From positions 1-64,000 of the forward strand of contig NZ_RHNY01000005.1 of NCBI RefSeq assembly GCF_003946345.1: a stretch of 64,000 nt of DNA, written 5' to 3'. Below, one piece after another: positions 8,883 to 17,730 of the stretch. Source of the DNA: Levilactobacillus tongjiangensis. GTDB taxonomy: Bacteria; Bacillota; Bacilli; Lactobacillales; Lactobacillaceae. The translations under genes were made by a program, and so were the position numbers. Every line of letters begins with the position of its first letter. Position 1 is the first letter of the stretch. The notes under the pieces are model-generated. The model was not told the DNA's origin and did not search any database. It saw only the letters and a list, made by a program, of their open reading frames with translations.

Positions 8883-8917
8883 AAATTTAGCAATTTCTCA
8901 AAAATGTGGTCGTCATT

Positions 8918-8944
8918 TTAGCATTCTACCTACGAGAGTGCTAA
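8918..8944. promoter_or_regulatory. CIRCE-like HrcA operator
   Basis: TTAGCATTC, nine bases, then GAGTGCTAA. The HrcA operator CIRCE is TTAGCACTC-N9-GAGTGCTAA, so only one of 18 arm positions differs and the spacer length is exact. It lies between the divergent promoters of the small gene (about 36 bases from its -35) and clpE (about 60 bases from its -35), which is farther from a start point than usual. Confidence 0.75.
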
Positions 8945-9003
8945 AATGTAGTCGTTCGCTGGAAATAGCCCAGCTACCGGGATTCATCTGCCAAACAAAA
9001 TAC

Positions 9004-9031
9004 TTGCAAGGCGAGTTGAACGCGGTATAAT
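9004..9031 (+). promoter_or_regulatory. clpE promoter
   Basis: TTGCAA (9004-9009) and a perfect TATAAT (9026-9031) with a 16-base spacer. The CtsR heptads begin three bases after the -10, so repressor binding would block initiation. Confidence 0.75.
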
Positions 9032-9033
9032 GT

Positions 9034-9057
9034 GGTCAATGGTCAAGAAAGGTCAAA
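9034..9057 (+). promoter_or_regulatory. CtsR operator
   Basis: Three direct heptads: GGTCAAT (9034-9040), GGTCAAG (9041-9047), then AAA and GGTCAAA (9051-9057). The last two with the 3-base spacer fit the CtsR consensus (A/G)GTCAAA-NAN-(A/G)GTCAAA. It overlaps the presumed transcription start of clpE. A third, abutting heptad is unusual and could strengthen binding. Confidence 0.85.
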
Positions 9058-9122
9058 CGGCTTTTTGCAACGACCGCGTGGGGTTTCCCACGAGAATTCC
9101 AGGCAAGAAAGGAGACGACAAG

Positions 9123-11366
9123 ATGCTATGTCAAAATTGCCACCGCAATGAAGCAACAATTCACCTCTACATGAGTGTGAACGGGCAGCGGCAACAAGTT
9201 GACCTATGCCAAAATTGTTACCAACTGCTTAAGCAGCAACAAAACGATTCTGGAAATGGAGGTGGCCGTATGGCACAAGATCCATTCGGCTTTGGTAACC
9301 TGGATGATATTTTCCGGGCCATGCAAGGCGGAAACAATAACCAAGCAGATTACCGGCAATCTTCCGCACAAAACGGTCAGCCAACCCAACCATCCGGCGG
9401 TCAGGGTTCCGGCGGGAAGGGCCTACTCAGTCAGTACGGCTTAAACCTGACGCAACTCGCTAAGGATGGTAAGATTGACCCCGTCATTGGTCGGGACAAA
9501 GAGACGGCTCAAGTCATCGAAATTCTCAACCGCCGGACTAAGAACAACCCCGTTTTAATTGGGGAAGCCGGTGTTGGGAAGACTGCGGTCATCGAAGGTC
9601 TTGCGGAACGCATTGTCGAAGGCAACGTTCCCGAAAAACTTGCCAATAAACAAATTATCCGCTTAGACGTCGTTTCACTGGTTCAAGGAACCGGGATTCG
9701 AGGTCAGTTTGAACAACGGATGCAACAATTGATGAAGGAAGTTCAATCTAGTCCTGATATCATCCTGTTCATTGATGAAATTCATGAAATTATGGGTGCT
9801 GGAAATGCCGAAGGTGGCATGGACGCTGGCAATGTTTTGAAACCCGCCCTCGCCCGCGGCGATTTCCAATTAATTGGGGCGACGACGTTAAACGAATACC
9901 GCGACATTGAAAAGGACCAAGCCTTAGCACGGCGGTTCCAACCCGTAACGGTGGACGAACCTAGCGCTGACGAAGCGATTGAAATCTTAAAGGGTATTCA
10001 AAAGAAGTATGAGGACTACCACCACGTTCACTACACGGATGACGCCATTGAAGCCGCCGTTCGGTTATCCGATCGGTACATCCAAGACCGTTACCTGCCT
10101 GACAAGGCCATTGACCTATTAGACGAGGCTGGGTCTCGGAAGAACCTGACGATCAACGTGGCTGATCCAAAAGCGATTGATGAAAAGATCAAGTCAGCTG
10201 AAGACCAGAAGCAAGCAGCTTTGAAGCAGGAAGACTACGAAAAAGCCGCCTACTACCGTGATCAAGTCACTAAGTTAGAGAAGTCCAAGGAATCCGCAAC
10301 GAACGCGTCTGATAACCAGTCCGCTGAGGTCACCGTCAAGGACATGCAGGACATCGTTGAAGAAAAGACGTCCATCCCTGTTGGTGAATTACAGGCTAAG
10401 GAACAACATCAACTGCAGAGCTTGGCCCCTGACCTTGAGAAACACGTCGTTGGTCAAAATGAAGCTGTCGACAAGGTTGCTCGAGCTATCCGTCGTAACC
10501 GGATCGGTTTAAACGGAACGGGTCGACCAATTGGCTCCTTCCTGTTCGTTGGACCTACTGGTGTTGGGAAGACGGAATTAGCTAAGCAATTAGCTAATGA
10601 GCTCTTTGGTTCAGCCGATGCAATGGTACGTTTCGACATGTCTGAGTACATGGAGCCGCATTCCATTTCTAAGTTGATTGGGTCCCCACCTGGCTATGTT
10701 GGCTATGAAGAAGCGGGCCAATTAACCGAACAAGTTCGGCGCCACCCGTACACGTTGATTCTGTTGGATGAAATTGAAAAGGCGCACCCGGACGTCATGA
10801 ACATGTTCTTACAAATTCTTGACGACGGTCGCCTGACCGACTCACAAGGTCGGACTGTTTCCTTCAAGGACACGCTGATCATTATGACCAGTAACGCCGG
10901 TACCGGAGATGCCGAAGCCAACGTTGGTTTTGGTGCCGCCGCTGAAGGAACCACCCACTCAGTCTTGGGCAACTTGACCAACTACTTCAAGCCAGAATTT
11001 TTGAACCGGTTCGACGATATTATTGAATTCAACTCACTCAGCAAGGAAAACTTGATGAACATTGTTGATTTGATGATTGGCGACGTTAACCAGATGTTGG
11101 CTGGCCAAGGCCTCCACATCCACGTAACGGAACCCGTTGAAGAGCAACTGGTGGCTAAGGGTTACAACCCTGCCATGGGTGCGCGACCACTCCGGCGAGT
11201 GATTCAAGAAGAAATTGAAGACCGTATCGCTGACTTCTACCTCGACCACAGTGACGTTAAGAACTTAGTTGCTAAGATTGAGGATGGCAAGATTACTCTG
11301 GCCGCCGATAATGACGCCCCAAAGCCTTCTGCTGAAACTAGTGACGATGCTTCATCTTCCAAATAA
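9123..11366 (+). CDS. clpE: ATP-dependent Clp protease ATP-binding subunit ClpE
   Basis: Hsp100 unfoldase that delivers misfolded proteins to ClpP and takes part in disposal of the CtsR repressor. The 747-residue protein has the ClpE-specific N-terminal zinc finger (CQNC near residue 3 and CQNC near 29), a glycine/glutamine-rich linker, a first AAA+ module with GEAGVGKT (about 147) and LFIDEIHE, a UVR-like coiled segment (about 358-388), and a second AAA+ module with GPTGVGKT (about 477) and [12 protein letters not shown]. The C-terminus is an acidic serine-rich tail. I chose ATG 9123, preceded by AAAGGAG, where the zinc finger begins; the frame is open from 9030 but the extra part overlaps the CtsR operator. 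Regulation by CtsR and perhaps HrcA is visible upstream. Confidence 0.95.
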   Translation: MLCQNCHRNEATIHLYMSVNGQRQQVDLCQNCYQLLKQQQNDSGNGGGRMAQDPFGFGNLDDIFRAMQGGNNNQADYRQSSAQNGQPTQPSGGQGSGGKGLLSQYGLNLTQLAKDGKIDPVIGRDKETAQVIEILNRRTKNNPVLIGEAGVGKTAVIEGLAERIVEGNVPEKLANKQIIRLDVVSLVQGTGIRGQFEQRMQQLMKEVQSSPDIILFIDEIHEIMGAGNAEGGMDAGNVLKPALARGDFQLIGATTLNEYRDIEKDQALARRFQPVTVDEPSADEAIEILKGIQKKYEDYHHVHYTDDAIEAAVRLSDRYIQDRYLPDKAIDLLDEAGSRKNLTINVADPKAIDEKIKSAEDQKQAALKQEDYEKAAYYRDQVTKLEKSKESATNASDNQSAEVTVKDMQDIVEEKTSIPVGELQAKEQHQLQSLAPDLEKHVVGQNEAVDKVARAIRRNRIGLNGTGRPIGSFLFVGPTGVGKTELAKQLANELFGSADAMVRFDMSEYMEPHSISKLIGSPPGYVGYEEAGQLTEQVRRHPYTLILLDEIEKAHPDVMNMFLQILDDGRLTDSQGRTVSFKDTLIIMTSNAGTGDAEANVGFGAAAEGTTHSVLGNLTNYFKPEFLNRFDDIIEFNSLSKENLMNIVDLMIGDVNQMLAGQGLHIHVTEPVEEQLVAKGYNPAMGARPLRRVIQEEIEDRIADFYLDHSDVKNLVAKIEDGKITLAADNDAPKPSAETSDDASSSK

Positions 11367-11380
11367 ATGACTTTTAAAGA

Positions 11381-11411
11381 AACGGTCGTGCTGTGACGCG
11401 ACCGTTTTTTT
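11381..11411 (+). terminator. Intrinsic terminator of clpE
   Basis: AACGGTCG and CGACCGTT form the stem, followed by seven T. It lies 15 bases after the clpE stop. The following stretch to 11748 shows no further gene that I can support. Confidence 0.85.
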
Positions 11412-11748
11412 GTTGCCCAACATTCCGTAACATCCCCTCCCAGCATCACCGCATACCTGTAATCTACGCAAATTATCTTCATATTTTTGTCTCAACTGCT
11501 AAATTCATCACCTATTTCAACCGGTCTAACCGTTCACCTCACAATCTCACTGCCAACAATCTGATCTTATGGCCATCATCGTGGGTCTCGCAACACAGAG
11601 TTATCAGTCGCGGTAAAGAACTGCTCCCTGACCGTCTTCCAGTCCCAATGTAGGGCACCAACCCACCTACCGTTGGAAAAAGGCCTGCCGTCAACGGTTG
11701 GAATGCGGTATACTGTATTTTAAAGGAAACTTCTGGAGGTGAACTGAC

Positions 11749-12855
11749 ATGGCATTTTTTGACTGGCTACGTAATCTGATTGAACCTAATCAGAAACGCC
11801 CCGCTCGGCGACCACGACACGCCATTCAACGACCACAACGGTCACTGGATTCTGCCCCACATGAACCGACGGTAACCCCAGCGCCAAGTGCCACGCCCGT
11901 TACCCCACCCATTCAATTGACTAAAAATCCTGATTTTTACGTCTCTGAACAACCGCAAGCTTTGCCCCAAGCGACGTTAGTTATTCGCTTAGTGGATATT
12001 CATGACCAGGCCCTCCAACCGGCACTTGTGCTGACAGGTAACCTGGGTAGCTCGGTTCATTTTCACTTTCCCGAAATCTCAGGCTATGCGCTCTGGGACA
12101 TTCACGGGTTCACGCAAGACTTCATCTCCCCCTACGGTCTGACGACGTTAATCTATGACCGTTGCTGGGGCCAACCGGTGATCAGCTACTTAGTCGACTT
12201 CGACTCCGGAAAGCTGTTACAGCTTCCCGTAATTCATCGCGGCCGGTTAGACGAAAGCTTCTCCCTAACCCCTCCTGACCTGGCCAACTACCATATCTTT
12301 CAAGCACAGGGCCGTCAACGGGGCATCTTTACAGATCAGACCCAACAGGTGGTTTACTTTTACCGACGTAAGTCCTGGCAAACGGTCCAACGCGTTCATC
12401 AATTTGTCCGTCTGACCACCGACCATGACGTCTTCGACGAACCAGCCGGCCAGCTCTACGGTTACCAGTTCCCGGCAACCTCGTTGTGGCGCCTATTTGG
12501 CATCATCACGCTAACCGATGGGAGCGTGTGGTACAACCTAGGTGGTGAGCAGTGGCTGAACGCAACCGAGACGACCACCCAGGACCACCGGCAAACGACG
12601 CCGGAATTGCCGCACCGTCGTAACTGGCAACCCCAACCATTCAACCAGATGGGAACCGTCGATTACGTGCCGGGCAAGTCTGTCTCCTACTATCAGGAAC
12701 CTTACGGTGAAGTGGCTGGTCAACTTAAGCATGGCACCGACCTAGACATTCGTGTCCGCATCGTTGATGACCAGCGTCTAGTCTGGTTCCAGATTGGACC
12801 AGACGCTTATATCAACGCCCGTTACGTGAAATTAGCCCCTACTGAAACTATCTAA
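11749..12855 (+). CDS. Hypothetical protein with MucBP-like and SH3-like regions
   Basis: Protein of 368 residues that I cannot assign to a named family. After a basic N-terminus and a proline/threonine-rich linker (about 20-75), there is a beta-rich region of about 80-185 that resembles MucBP-type repeats (ISYLVDFDSGKLLQLPV), then a central region, and a C-terminal part (about 305-365) with an SH3-like pattern (VDYVPGKSVSYY...LVWFQIG...YINARYV). Such domains are usual in surface proteins, yet there is no signal peptide, membrane helix or LPXTG, only the amphipathic start FFDWLRNLI. It could be cytoplasmic or exported by another route. SD GGAGGTG precedes the ATG. It is monocistronic between two terminators. 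Confidence 0.6.
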   Translation: MAFFDWLRNLIEPNQKRPARRPRHAIQRPQRSLDSAPHEPTVTPAPSATPVTPPIQLTKNPDFYVSEQPQALPQATLVIRLVDIHDQALQPALVLTGNLGSSVHFHFPEISGYALWDIHGFTQDFISPYGLTTLIYDRCWGQPVISYLVDFDSGKLLQLPVIHRGRLDESFSLTPPDLANYHIFQAQGRQRGIFTDQTQQVVYFYRRKSWQTVQRVHQFVRLTTDHDVFDEPAGQLYGYQFPATSLWRLFGIITLTDGSVWYNLGGEQWLNATETTTQDHRQTTPELPHRRNWQPQPFNQMGTVDYVPGKSVSYYQEPYGEVAGQLKHGTDLDIRVRIVDDQRLVWFQIGPDAYINARYVKLAPTETI

Positions 12856-12864
12856 ACTTGAACG

Positions 12865-12911
12865 AAAAAAGGAACCGTCAAATTCTTTAAGCGAATTTGA
12901 CGGTTCCTTTT
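12865..12911. terminator. Bidirectional intrinsic terminator
   Basis: Perfect long stem (AAAGGAACCGTCAAATTC with its complement) flanked by A and T runs. It serves the plus-strand gene ending at 12855 and the minus-strand ATPase ending at 12961. Confidence 0.85.
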
Positions 12912-12960
12912 GATTTGCCGGTAGGAAACCACCGTTGCGGTGATGATTTCCTCAAACTTT

Positions 12961-15567
12961 CTAGTCCAGTTCGGCCCGCAATCGTGCTGGGCGTTGCTGC
13001 TGGACACGTTTCGTTAACTCTAACACCAGTGTTGGCAAGAACATTCCTGGAATCACCACCAACCAAGCAACCGCTGGTAAGGCGACGAGCCCGAACATTG
13101 CTTGGAGCCCGGGTACCGTGGCAATCAGGATCACCAACGCTACTGCCAACAAGAGGGACCAATTGAGCACCGGGTTGCGGCGCAGACTCCCTAGCGTCAG
13201 CGGCTGACGATCTTTGATAGCGTAAATATCAATCATGGACCCAACAGCCAGCACCAGGAAGGTCATCGTCATCCCGACCGTGGCTTGATTATTGGTCAGA
13301 ACGAACCGCCCAAGGGCGTATACACCAAGTGTCAGGAAGGTAAATGTCGTTGCGCGAATGGCCAACCGACTCCCTAACCCACGGGCGAAGAGACTTTCTT
13401 CGTTGGCGACTGGTGGTTGTTCCATCGCTTCCTTTTCACCCGGTTCGCGACTAATGTAGAAGCCAGGAATACCATCGGCCAACACGTTGATCAGTAAGAG
13501 CTGTTCCGCTATCAGCGGGGCACCCCAACCCATCAGGACCGCACCAACCATCAAGAAAATCTGAGCGAAGTTCACGCCAACCAGGAATTCCACGGCCTTC
13601 AAAATATTTTGGTAGACCGTTCGACCTTCCTTAACTGCCGCGATAATCGTTGCAAAATTATCGTCGGTTAACACCATATCTGCAGCACCTTTGGAAACTT
13701 CGGTCCCAGTGATTCCCATAGCGATTCCAACATCAGCTGCCTTCAATGCGGGCGCATCGTTGACACCATCTCCAGTCATGGCGACCGTCTTACCAGCCTG
13801 CTGCCAGGACTGAACAATTCGAATTTTATCGGTTGGTGACACTCGAGCGTAGACCGCAACATTCTGAATCTTTGCTGCCAACTCATCATCCGTTAACGTT
13901 CGCAGTTCATCGCCTGACATCACCAGTTGACCAGGTGTCAACAGACCAATTTCTCTAGCAATTGCTTCGGCCGTCACCATGTGGTCCCCCGTGATCATCA
14001 CGGACTTGATACCCGCCCGTTTGGCTTCCCGAATGGCAGGAATGACTTCCGGCCGGGGCGGATCAATGATTCCCACCAGACCAGCAAACGTCAGATCAGT
14101 TGCCAGGCTCGCCCACGCTACTTTGGTGGTCGTTGGCACGACTTTGTAGCCGACTGACAGAACACGAAGTGCTTTCTGACCAAACTCATCATGAATCCGC
14201 TGGGCCTGGGCCTGTTCACCCTGGCGCCAAGCTACCGGTAACCGGTCAAAGGCTCCTTTCACAATGACGAGCTGTTCATCGTCAGACAACCGATGAATTG
14301 TCGCCATCGTTTTCTTAGTAGAATCAAACGGATCTTCAGCAATCCGGGGTGCGGCGTGTTCAAAGGCTTGCCGACTATGATCATGACTCGCCAACCACCG
14401 GACGATTGCTAATTCAGTGGGGTCACCGGTCGTCTTTTCCTCACCAGCCACGACCTGAATCTCAGCGTTCGTCGCCAAACCTAAGTACTTCATTAGGTCG
14501 GCCCCCGCTGGTGACAAATGTTCCGCAGCCATTGGATTCTGGGTGTTCGGTGTCCAGTATTGGGTAATAGTCATCTGATTTTGCGTCAATGTCCCCGTCT
14601 TATCGGAAGCAATCACATCGACGCCCCCAATCGTTTCAACGGCGTTGACCCGCCGCATGATGGCATTACGCTTGGCCATTCGTTTGACCCCATGGGCCAG
14701 GCTGATGGTCACGATAATCGGTAACGTTTCGGGAACGGCCGCCACAGCCAGTGAAATACCAATCATTAAGCTATCCGCCATCCCCTGATTTTGCATCCAA
14801 ATACTCAGGGCAAAAATAATGAACCCACCAATAATAGCAAAACTGGTCAGCCAGCCGGAAAGCCGGTTCAAACGGCCCTGCAACGGAGTGGCCCGCTTCT
14901 TCGTCCTATTCAATAGGCCGGCAATTTGACCCAATTCAGTCGCCATTCCCGTTGTAACGACCTGAATCACCGCTGTCCCAGCAGTCACAGCCGTTCCGGA
15001 AAAGACCTGATGAGTATCGCGTAACGCTGTGACGTCCGTCAACGTCTCTTTCGTGACTGGGACACTTTCCCCAGTCAACACAGCTTCATCTACGGCCAAG
15101 TTTGTGCTGGACAGAACGATACCGTCCGCGGGAACTTGGTCTCCCGCTTTCAGCAACACAAGATCCCCCGGCACAACATCTTTCGCTGGCACAGACTGGG
15201 CAATCCCTTCCCGCCGAACTGTTGTGGTCGGTAAGCTCATGGATTGCAGCGCCGCCAGCGCTTTTTCGGCCGAAGCCTCCTGGTACATCCCGATCACCAC
15301 GTTGATGACCAGGATAGCACCGATAACCAGCGGCTTTGTCCAGCCTCCACCCTGAGCCACGGCCATGTACGTGGCTAGTCCCACCGCGAACAGTAAGACT
15401 AAGGAAGAGACGTCACTTAAATGATGGGCGACTTGTTGCCACCAATGTGGTTTCCGTGCTGCCACCAATTCGTTAGCACCAACCTGAGCCAATTGCAGCT
15501 GTGCTTGTTGCGTTGTCAGCCCATCTTGACCCGTCAATTCTACGTTATTCATCTCTTTTCTCTTCAT
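12961..15567 (-). CDS. P-type cation-transporting ATPase (type II)
   Basis: ATP-driven cation pump of 868 residues in the plasma membrane. Domain order is cation-ATPase N-terminal domain, two helices, actuator domain with TGESVPV (about 165), helix pair, P-domain with the phosphorylated Asp in DKTGTLT (about 321), nucleotide domain with KGAFDRLP, hinge MTGDGVNDAPALK, and six C-terminal helices. The family includes PacL/YloB calcium pumps. However, helix 4 reads VPETLP rather than the calcium-pump motif PEGL, and helix 6 reads LADGIPGF, so calcium specificity is doubtful; manganese or another divalent cation is possible. ATG has GGAGGAAA upstream. It is monocistronic; its terminator is shared with the convergent gene. 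Confidence 0.85.
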   Translation of the reverse strand: MKRKEMNNVELTGQDGLTTQQAQLQLAQVGANELVAARKPHWWQQVAHHLSDVSSLVLLFAVGLATYMAVAQGGGWTKPLVIGAILVINVVIGMYQEASAEKALAALQSMSLPTTTVRREGIAQSVPAKDVVPGDLVLLKAGDQVPADGIVLSSTNLAVDEAVLTGESVPVTKETLTDVTALRDTHQVFSGTAVTAGTAVIQVVTTGMATELGQIAGLLNRTKKRATPLQGRLNRLSGWLTSFAIIGGFIIFALSIWMQNQGMADSLMIGISLAVAAVPETLPIIVTISLAHGVKRMAKRNAIMRRVNAVETIGGVDVIASDKTGTLTQNQMTITQYWTPNTQNPMAAEHLSPAGADLMKYLGLATNAEIQVVAGEEKTTGDPTELAIVRWLASHDHSRQAFEHAAPRIAEDPFDSTKKTMATIHRLSDDEQLVIVKGAFDRLPVAWRQGEQAQAQRIHDEFGQKALRVLSVGYKVVPTTTKVAWASLATDLTFAGLVGIIDPPRPEVIPAIREAKRAGIKSVMITGDHMVTAEAIAREIGLLTPGQLVMSGDELRTLTDDELAAKIQNVAVYARVSPTDKIRIVQSWQQAGKTVAMTGDGVNDAPALKAADVGIAMGITGTEVSKGAADMVLTDDNFATIIAAVKEGRTVYQNILKAVEFLVGVNFAQIFLMVGAVLMGWGAPLIAEQLLLINVLADGIPGFYISREPGEKEAMEQPPVANEESLFARGLGSRLAIRATTFTFLTLGVYALGRFVLTNNQATVGMTMTFLVLAVGSMIDIYAIKDRQPLTLGSLRRNPVLNWSLLLAVALVILIATVPGLQAMFGLVALPAVAWLVVIPGMFLPTLVLELTKRVQQQRPARLRAELD

Positions 15568-15777
15568 ACCATTTTCCTCCGTCGTATAAATGAATCACCC
15601 GATTAATTACTATATACTTATTAAAACGAAAAGTTTTGTATACAGTATGGACGAATTGTGAAGATTCCTAGAAATTCAAAAAAGCCGGTGAAGGATTTTC
15701 ATGAATCTTCCGTACAAGCTATTTTATAATGGATTTCATAGCCTTTAGTTGGCAATAAAATTCCGGGTGAGCCGAGA

Positions 15778-15923
15778 GGCAGCCAGATTTGGGCTCAGGC
15801 GCGTCGTTCTGCTTTGTCAGTAGGTACTTTCCCTACTGGCTTAGCAGAAGACCAAGCTTGGAGACTCGAATCTTTCGAGGCTTCAAGTTGCGTCCGCACC
15901 GTTCCAGCCCATATCTGGCTGCC
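15778..15923 (+). repeat. Structured intergenic repeat, type A copy 1
   Basis: A closing stem (15778-15795 with 15906-15923, one mismatch) encloses two hairpins. The first pairs TTCTGCT (15807) with AGCAGAA (15843) and CAGTAGG with CCTACTG. The second pairs CTTGGAGACTCGAA (15857-15870) with TTCGAGGCTTCAAG (15874-15887). This is a three-way junction. A copy in opposite orientation lies at 19212-19357 and a shortened one at 40950-41035. Confidence 0.8.
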
Positions 15924-16014
15924 GGTAAGCCGGTAAGCCATACTGCATTACACACTACTATCGTGGTTGTGACACGCTTTAAGTAGCATTCACACTATTT
16001 ATAAGCCTTCAGCA

Positions 16015-16045
16015 GAAAAAAGGACTGGCCATCTGCCAGTCCTTT
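16015..16045 (-). terminator. Intrinsic terminator of pepD
   Basis: AAAGGACTGGC/GCCAGTCCTTT stem with a four-base loop and a T run on the minus strand, just after the pepD stop. Confidence 0.85.
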
Positions 16046-16061
16046 ACGCTATCGCTAAAGC

Positions 16062-17495
16062 TTATAAGTTCTTGTCCATGTTGAAGGTCAACTTCGACAG
16101 AGTCAGTCCCTTTTCAATTAAGTCATTGGTAAACTTCGTCGTAGTTGCTCGCATTGCTGCAACCACCTGATGATTTTGCTCAGTCAAATAAGCGGTGAGT
16201 TCATCGCCACTCAATTTTTGAGCGCCTGCCAAAGTGTTTGCTACGTGCGTCCGCAAGTCCTGCTTGGCTGCCGTGACGTAATCCGTGTCTTGTTCAATGA
16301 AGTTCCGGTAATGTGATTCAACGATCATCGACAACTTCCGGTACATCCAGTAAGCACTCTGGTCGTCCAGATGAACTGGCGTTTCACTGTAAGAAGGATC
16401 CGTGTCAGTGACGTTCGCAAAGAATGGCACGTACGGACTGAAAGCAGGCACCCCAAAGCACAGCCAGAAGATGGCTGAACTTTCAGCGGGAACGTCATTT
16501 CTCAGTTGTAGGACGTGAGAGTTCTGCGTCCGGTTCATAGAAATTGGCCGGAACTTCTTCCGATCAGCTTCTGGTCCCTGACCCAGTGGATCATACTTGG
16601 TTTCGTTGTAGTGCGAACTCAAAATGTATTCCACATCTTCCACACTAATCTTGTGGCTGGTCCGGCAAATGAATGGCAATTCGCTGGATTCTGGATCCTG
16701 TTCAATTTCTGGATTCAACACGTGTTGGCCAAACCAGACCCGCGGTGTGTTATAGTGACGATCCTTTTCCGTACTCGTCCCAAAGATATGCCGGAAGTTC
16801 CAGCCGTTTTGGTCCGGGTTCAGATGGTTCGTTGTCACAAATTCCTGAATCCCGTCGGAGAACATGAAGTTATCGGGATCATCAAACGTCACTTGTTGAA
16901 TGGCAACCTGATTAGCAGCCACAGCGTAGGCGTCATCAGGAATCCGTTGGGCAACCCAGTGATGACCGGTAACGATTTCCATGTACCAGACTTCATCGTG
17001 GTCGGAGAATAGTACCCCGTTACCTTCAGGTGAACCATACTGTTTGATCAAGTTACCCAAGTAACGAACGCCATCCCGAGCAGAATTGATGTAGGGAAGA
17101 ACCATCGTCTGCAAGGAATCTTCGGCGAGACCATCGGCAACGAGCGGATCGAAGGCCAGCGCTTGTGGATTACCATACACACTTTCGGTGGCACTCATTG
17201 CCACGTTCTTCTCGTTAAAGCCACTTTCGGCGTAAACCCCTTCTTTATCAACCTCAACGTTGGGTGTTGCCAAGTAGCGGTAACCAGCATTAGGGATCGG
17301 TGCAGTAAACCCATTTTGGTTCGAGACCCAGGTCCGTTCTGGTTGATCATGTTCGGCCGGGTGAACGTAAAATCGTTGTGGTGTCAGTGGTAAGAAGGTG
17401 TCGTCGTTCCGGGCGATCATCGTGGACCCATCCACCGTGGCGAGCTTCCCCACCAGCACTGTGGTACATGCAGAAAGATGCTTTGCTGCTTTCAT
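16062..17495 (-). CDS. pepD: C69 family dipeptidase
   Basis: Dipeptidase of the N-terminal nucleophile family C69 (PepD/PepDA), which hydrolyses a broad range of dipeptides in the cytoplasm of lactic acid bacteria. The 477-residue protein begins with a short leader ending before Cys10 (SACTTVLVGK), the expected catalytic nucleophile, followed by DGSTMIARNDD, typical of the family. No signal peptide is present. SD AAAGGAG lies upstream of the ATG. The gene is monocistronic, diverging from the NADH oxidase gene across a 235-base region. Several PepD paralogues usually exist per lactobacillus genome, so the exact orthology is open. Confidence 0.9.
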   Translation of the reverse strand: MKAAKHLSACTTVLVGKLATVDGSTMIARNDDTFLPLTPQRFYVHPAEHDQPERTWVSNQNGFTAPIPNAGYRYLATPNVEVDKEGVYAESGFNEKNVAMSATESVYGNPQALAFDPLVADGLAEDSLQTMVLPYINSARDGVRYLGNLIKQYGSPEGNGVLFSDHDEVWYMEIVTGHHWVAQRIPDDAYAVAANQVAIQQVTFDDPDNFMFSDGIQEFVTTNHLNPDQNGWNFRHIFGTSTEKDRHYNTPRVWFGQHVLNPEIEQDPESSELPFICRTSHKISVEDVEYILSSHYNETKYDPLGQGPEADRKKFRPISMNRTQNSHVLQLRNDVPAESSAIFWLCFGVPAFSPYVPFFANVTDTDPSYSETPVHLDDQSAYWMYRKLSMIVESHYRNFIEQDTDYVTAAKQDLRTHVANTLAGAQKLSGDELTAYLTEQNHQVVAAMRATTTKFTNDLIEKGLTLSKLTFNMDKNL

Positions 17496-17616
17496 GTTAA
17501 ATATCCAACTCCTTTAAAAGTTCTACAAGCAATAGTGTACCCCTTTTCTCGCGGCAAGACTAGCTTCGGCTTTTAACCCCCACGTCATCAAAATGGTAAC
17601 ACTTTCAAAAAAAGTG

Positions 17617-17644
17617 TTGACATTAAAAACGAATTGTCTAAAAT
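17617..17644 (+). promoter_or_regulatory. nox promoter
   Basis: TTGACA (17617-17622) and TAAAAT (17639-17644) with a 16-base spacer. An inverted repeat ACACTTT/AAAGTGT lies against its upstream side (17600-17617). Confidence 0.7.
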
Positions 17645-17669
17645 AGAGTTGTAATCAATTGAGATTTAT

Positions 17670-17691
17670 TTCACAACCAGCTACTTGTGAA
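17670..17691 (+). promoter_or_regulatory. Inverted repeat TTCACAA-N8-TTGTGAA in nox leader
   Basis: Perfect 7-base arms with an 8-base spacer, about 20 bases after the expected transcription start. The arms equal Rex operator half sites (TTGTGAA-N4-TTCACAA) but in the reverse order, so a redox-sensing role is only a possibility. The repeat could also form an RNA hairpin before the ribosome site. Confidence 0.4.
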
Positions 17692-17730
17692 TACTATCTC
17701 AATAAAAACTTGTTTTGGGAGGCAACATTC

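Noticed and set aside
11393-11653. 86-codon plus-strand frame after clpE
   Set aside because: It begins inside the clpE terminator and has no ribosome site or recognisable composition.
13927-15606. Several 60-108 codon frames opposite the P-type ATPase gene
   Set aside because: All lie within the ATPase gene on the other strand or its promoter and lack ribosome sites.
15568-15660. Possible manganese riboswitch (yybP-ykoY) ahead of the P-type ATPase
   Set aside because: The space before the start codon to the next element is too short and I could not find the conserved paired loops.
16515-17012. 165-codon frame opposite pepD
   Set aside because: It lies entirely within the well-supported dipeptidase gene on the other strand; a shadow frame of a codon-biased gene.
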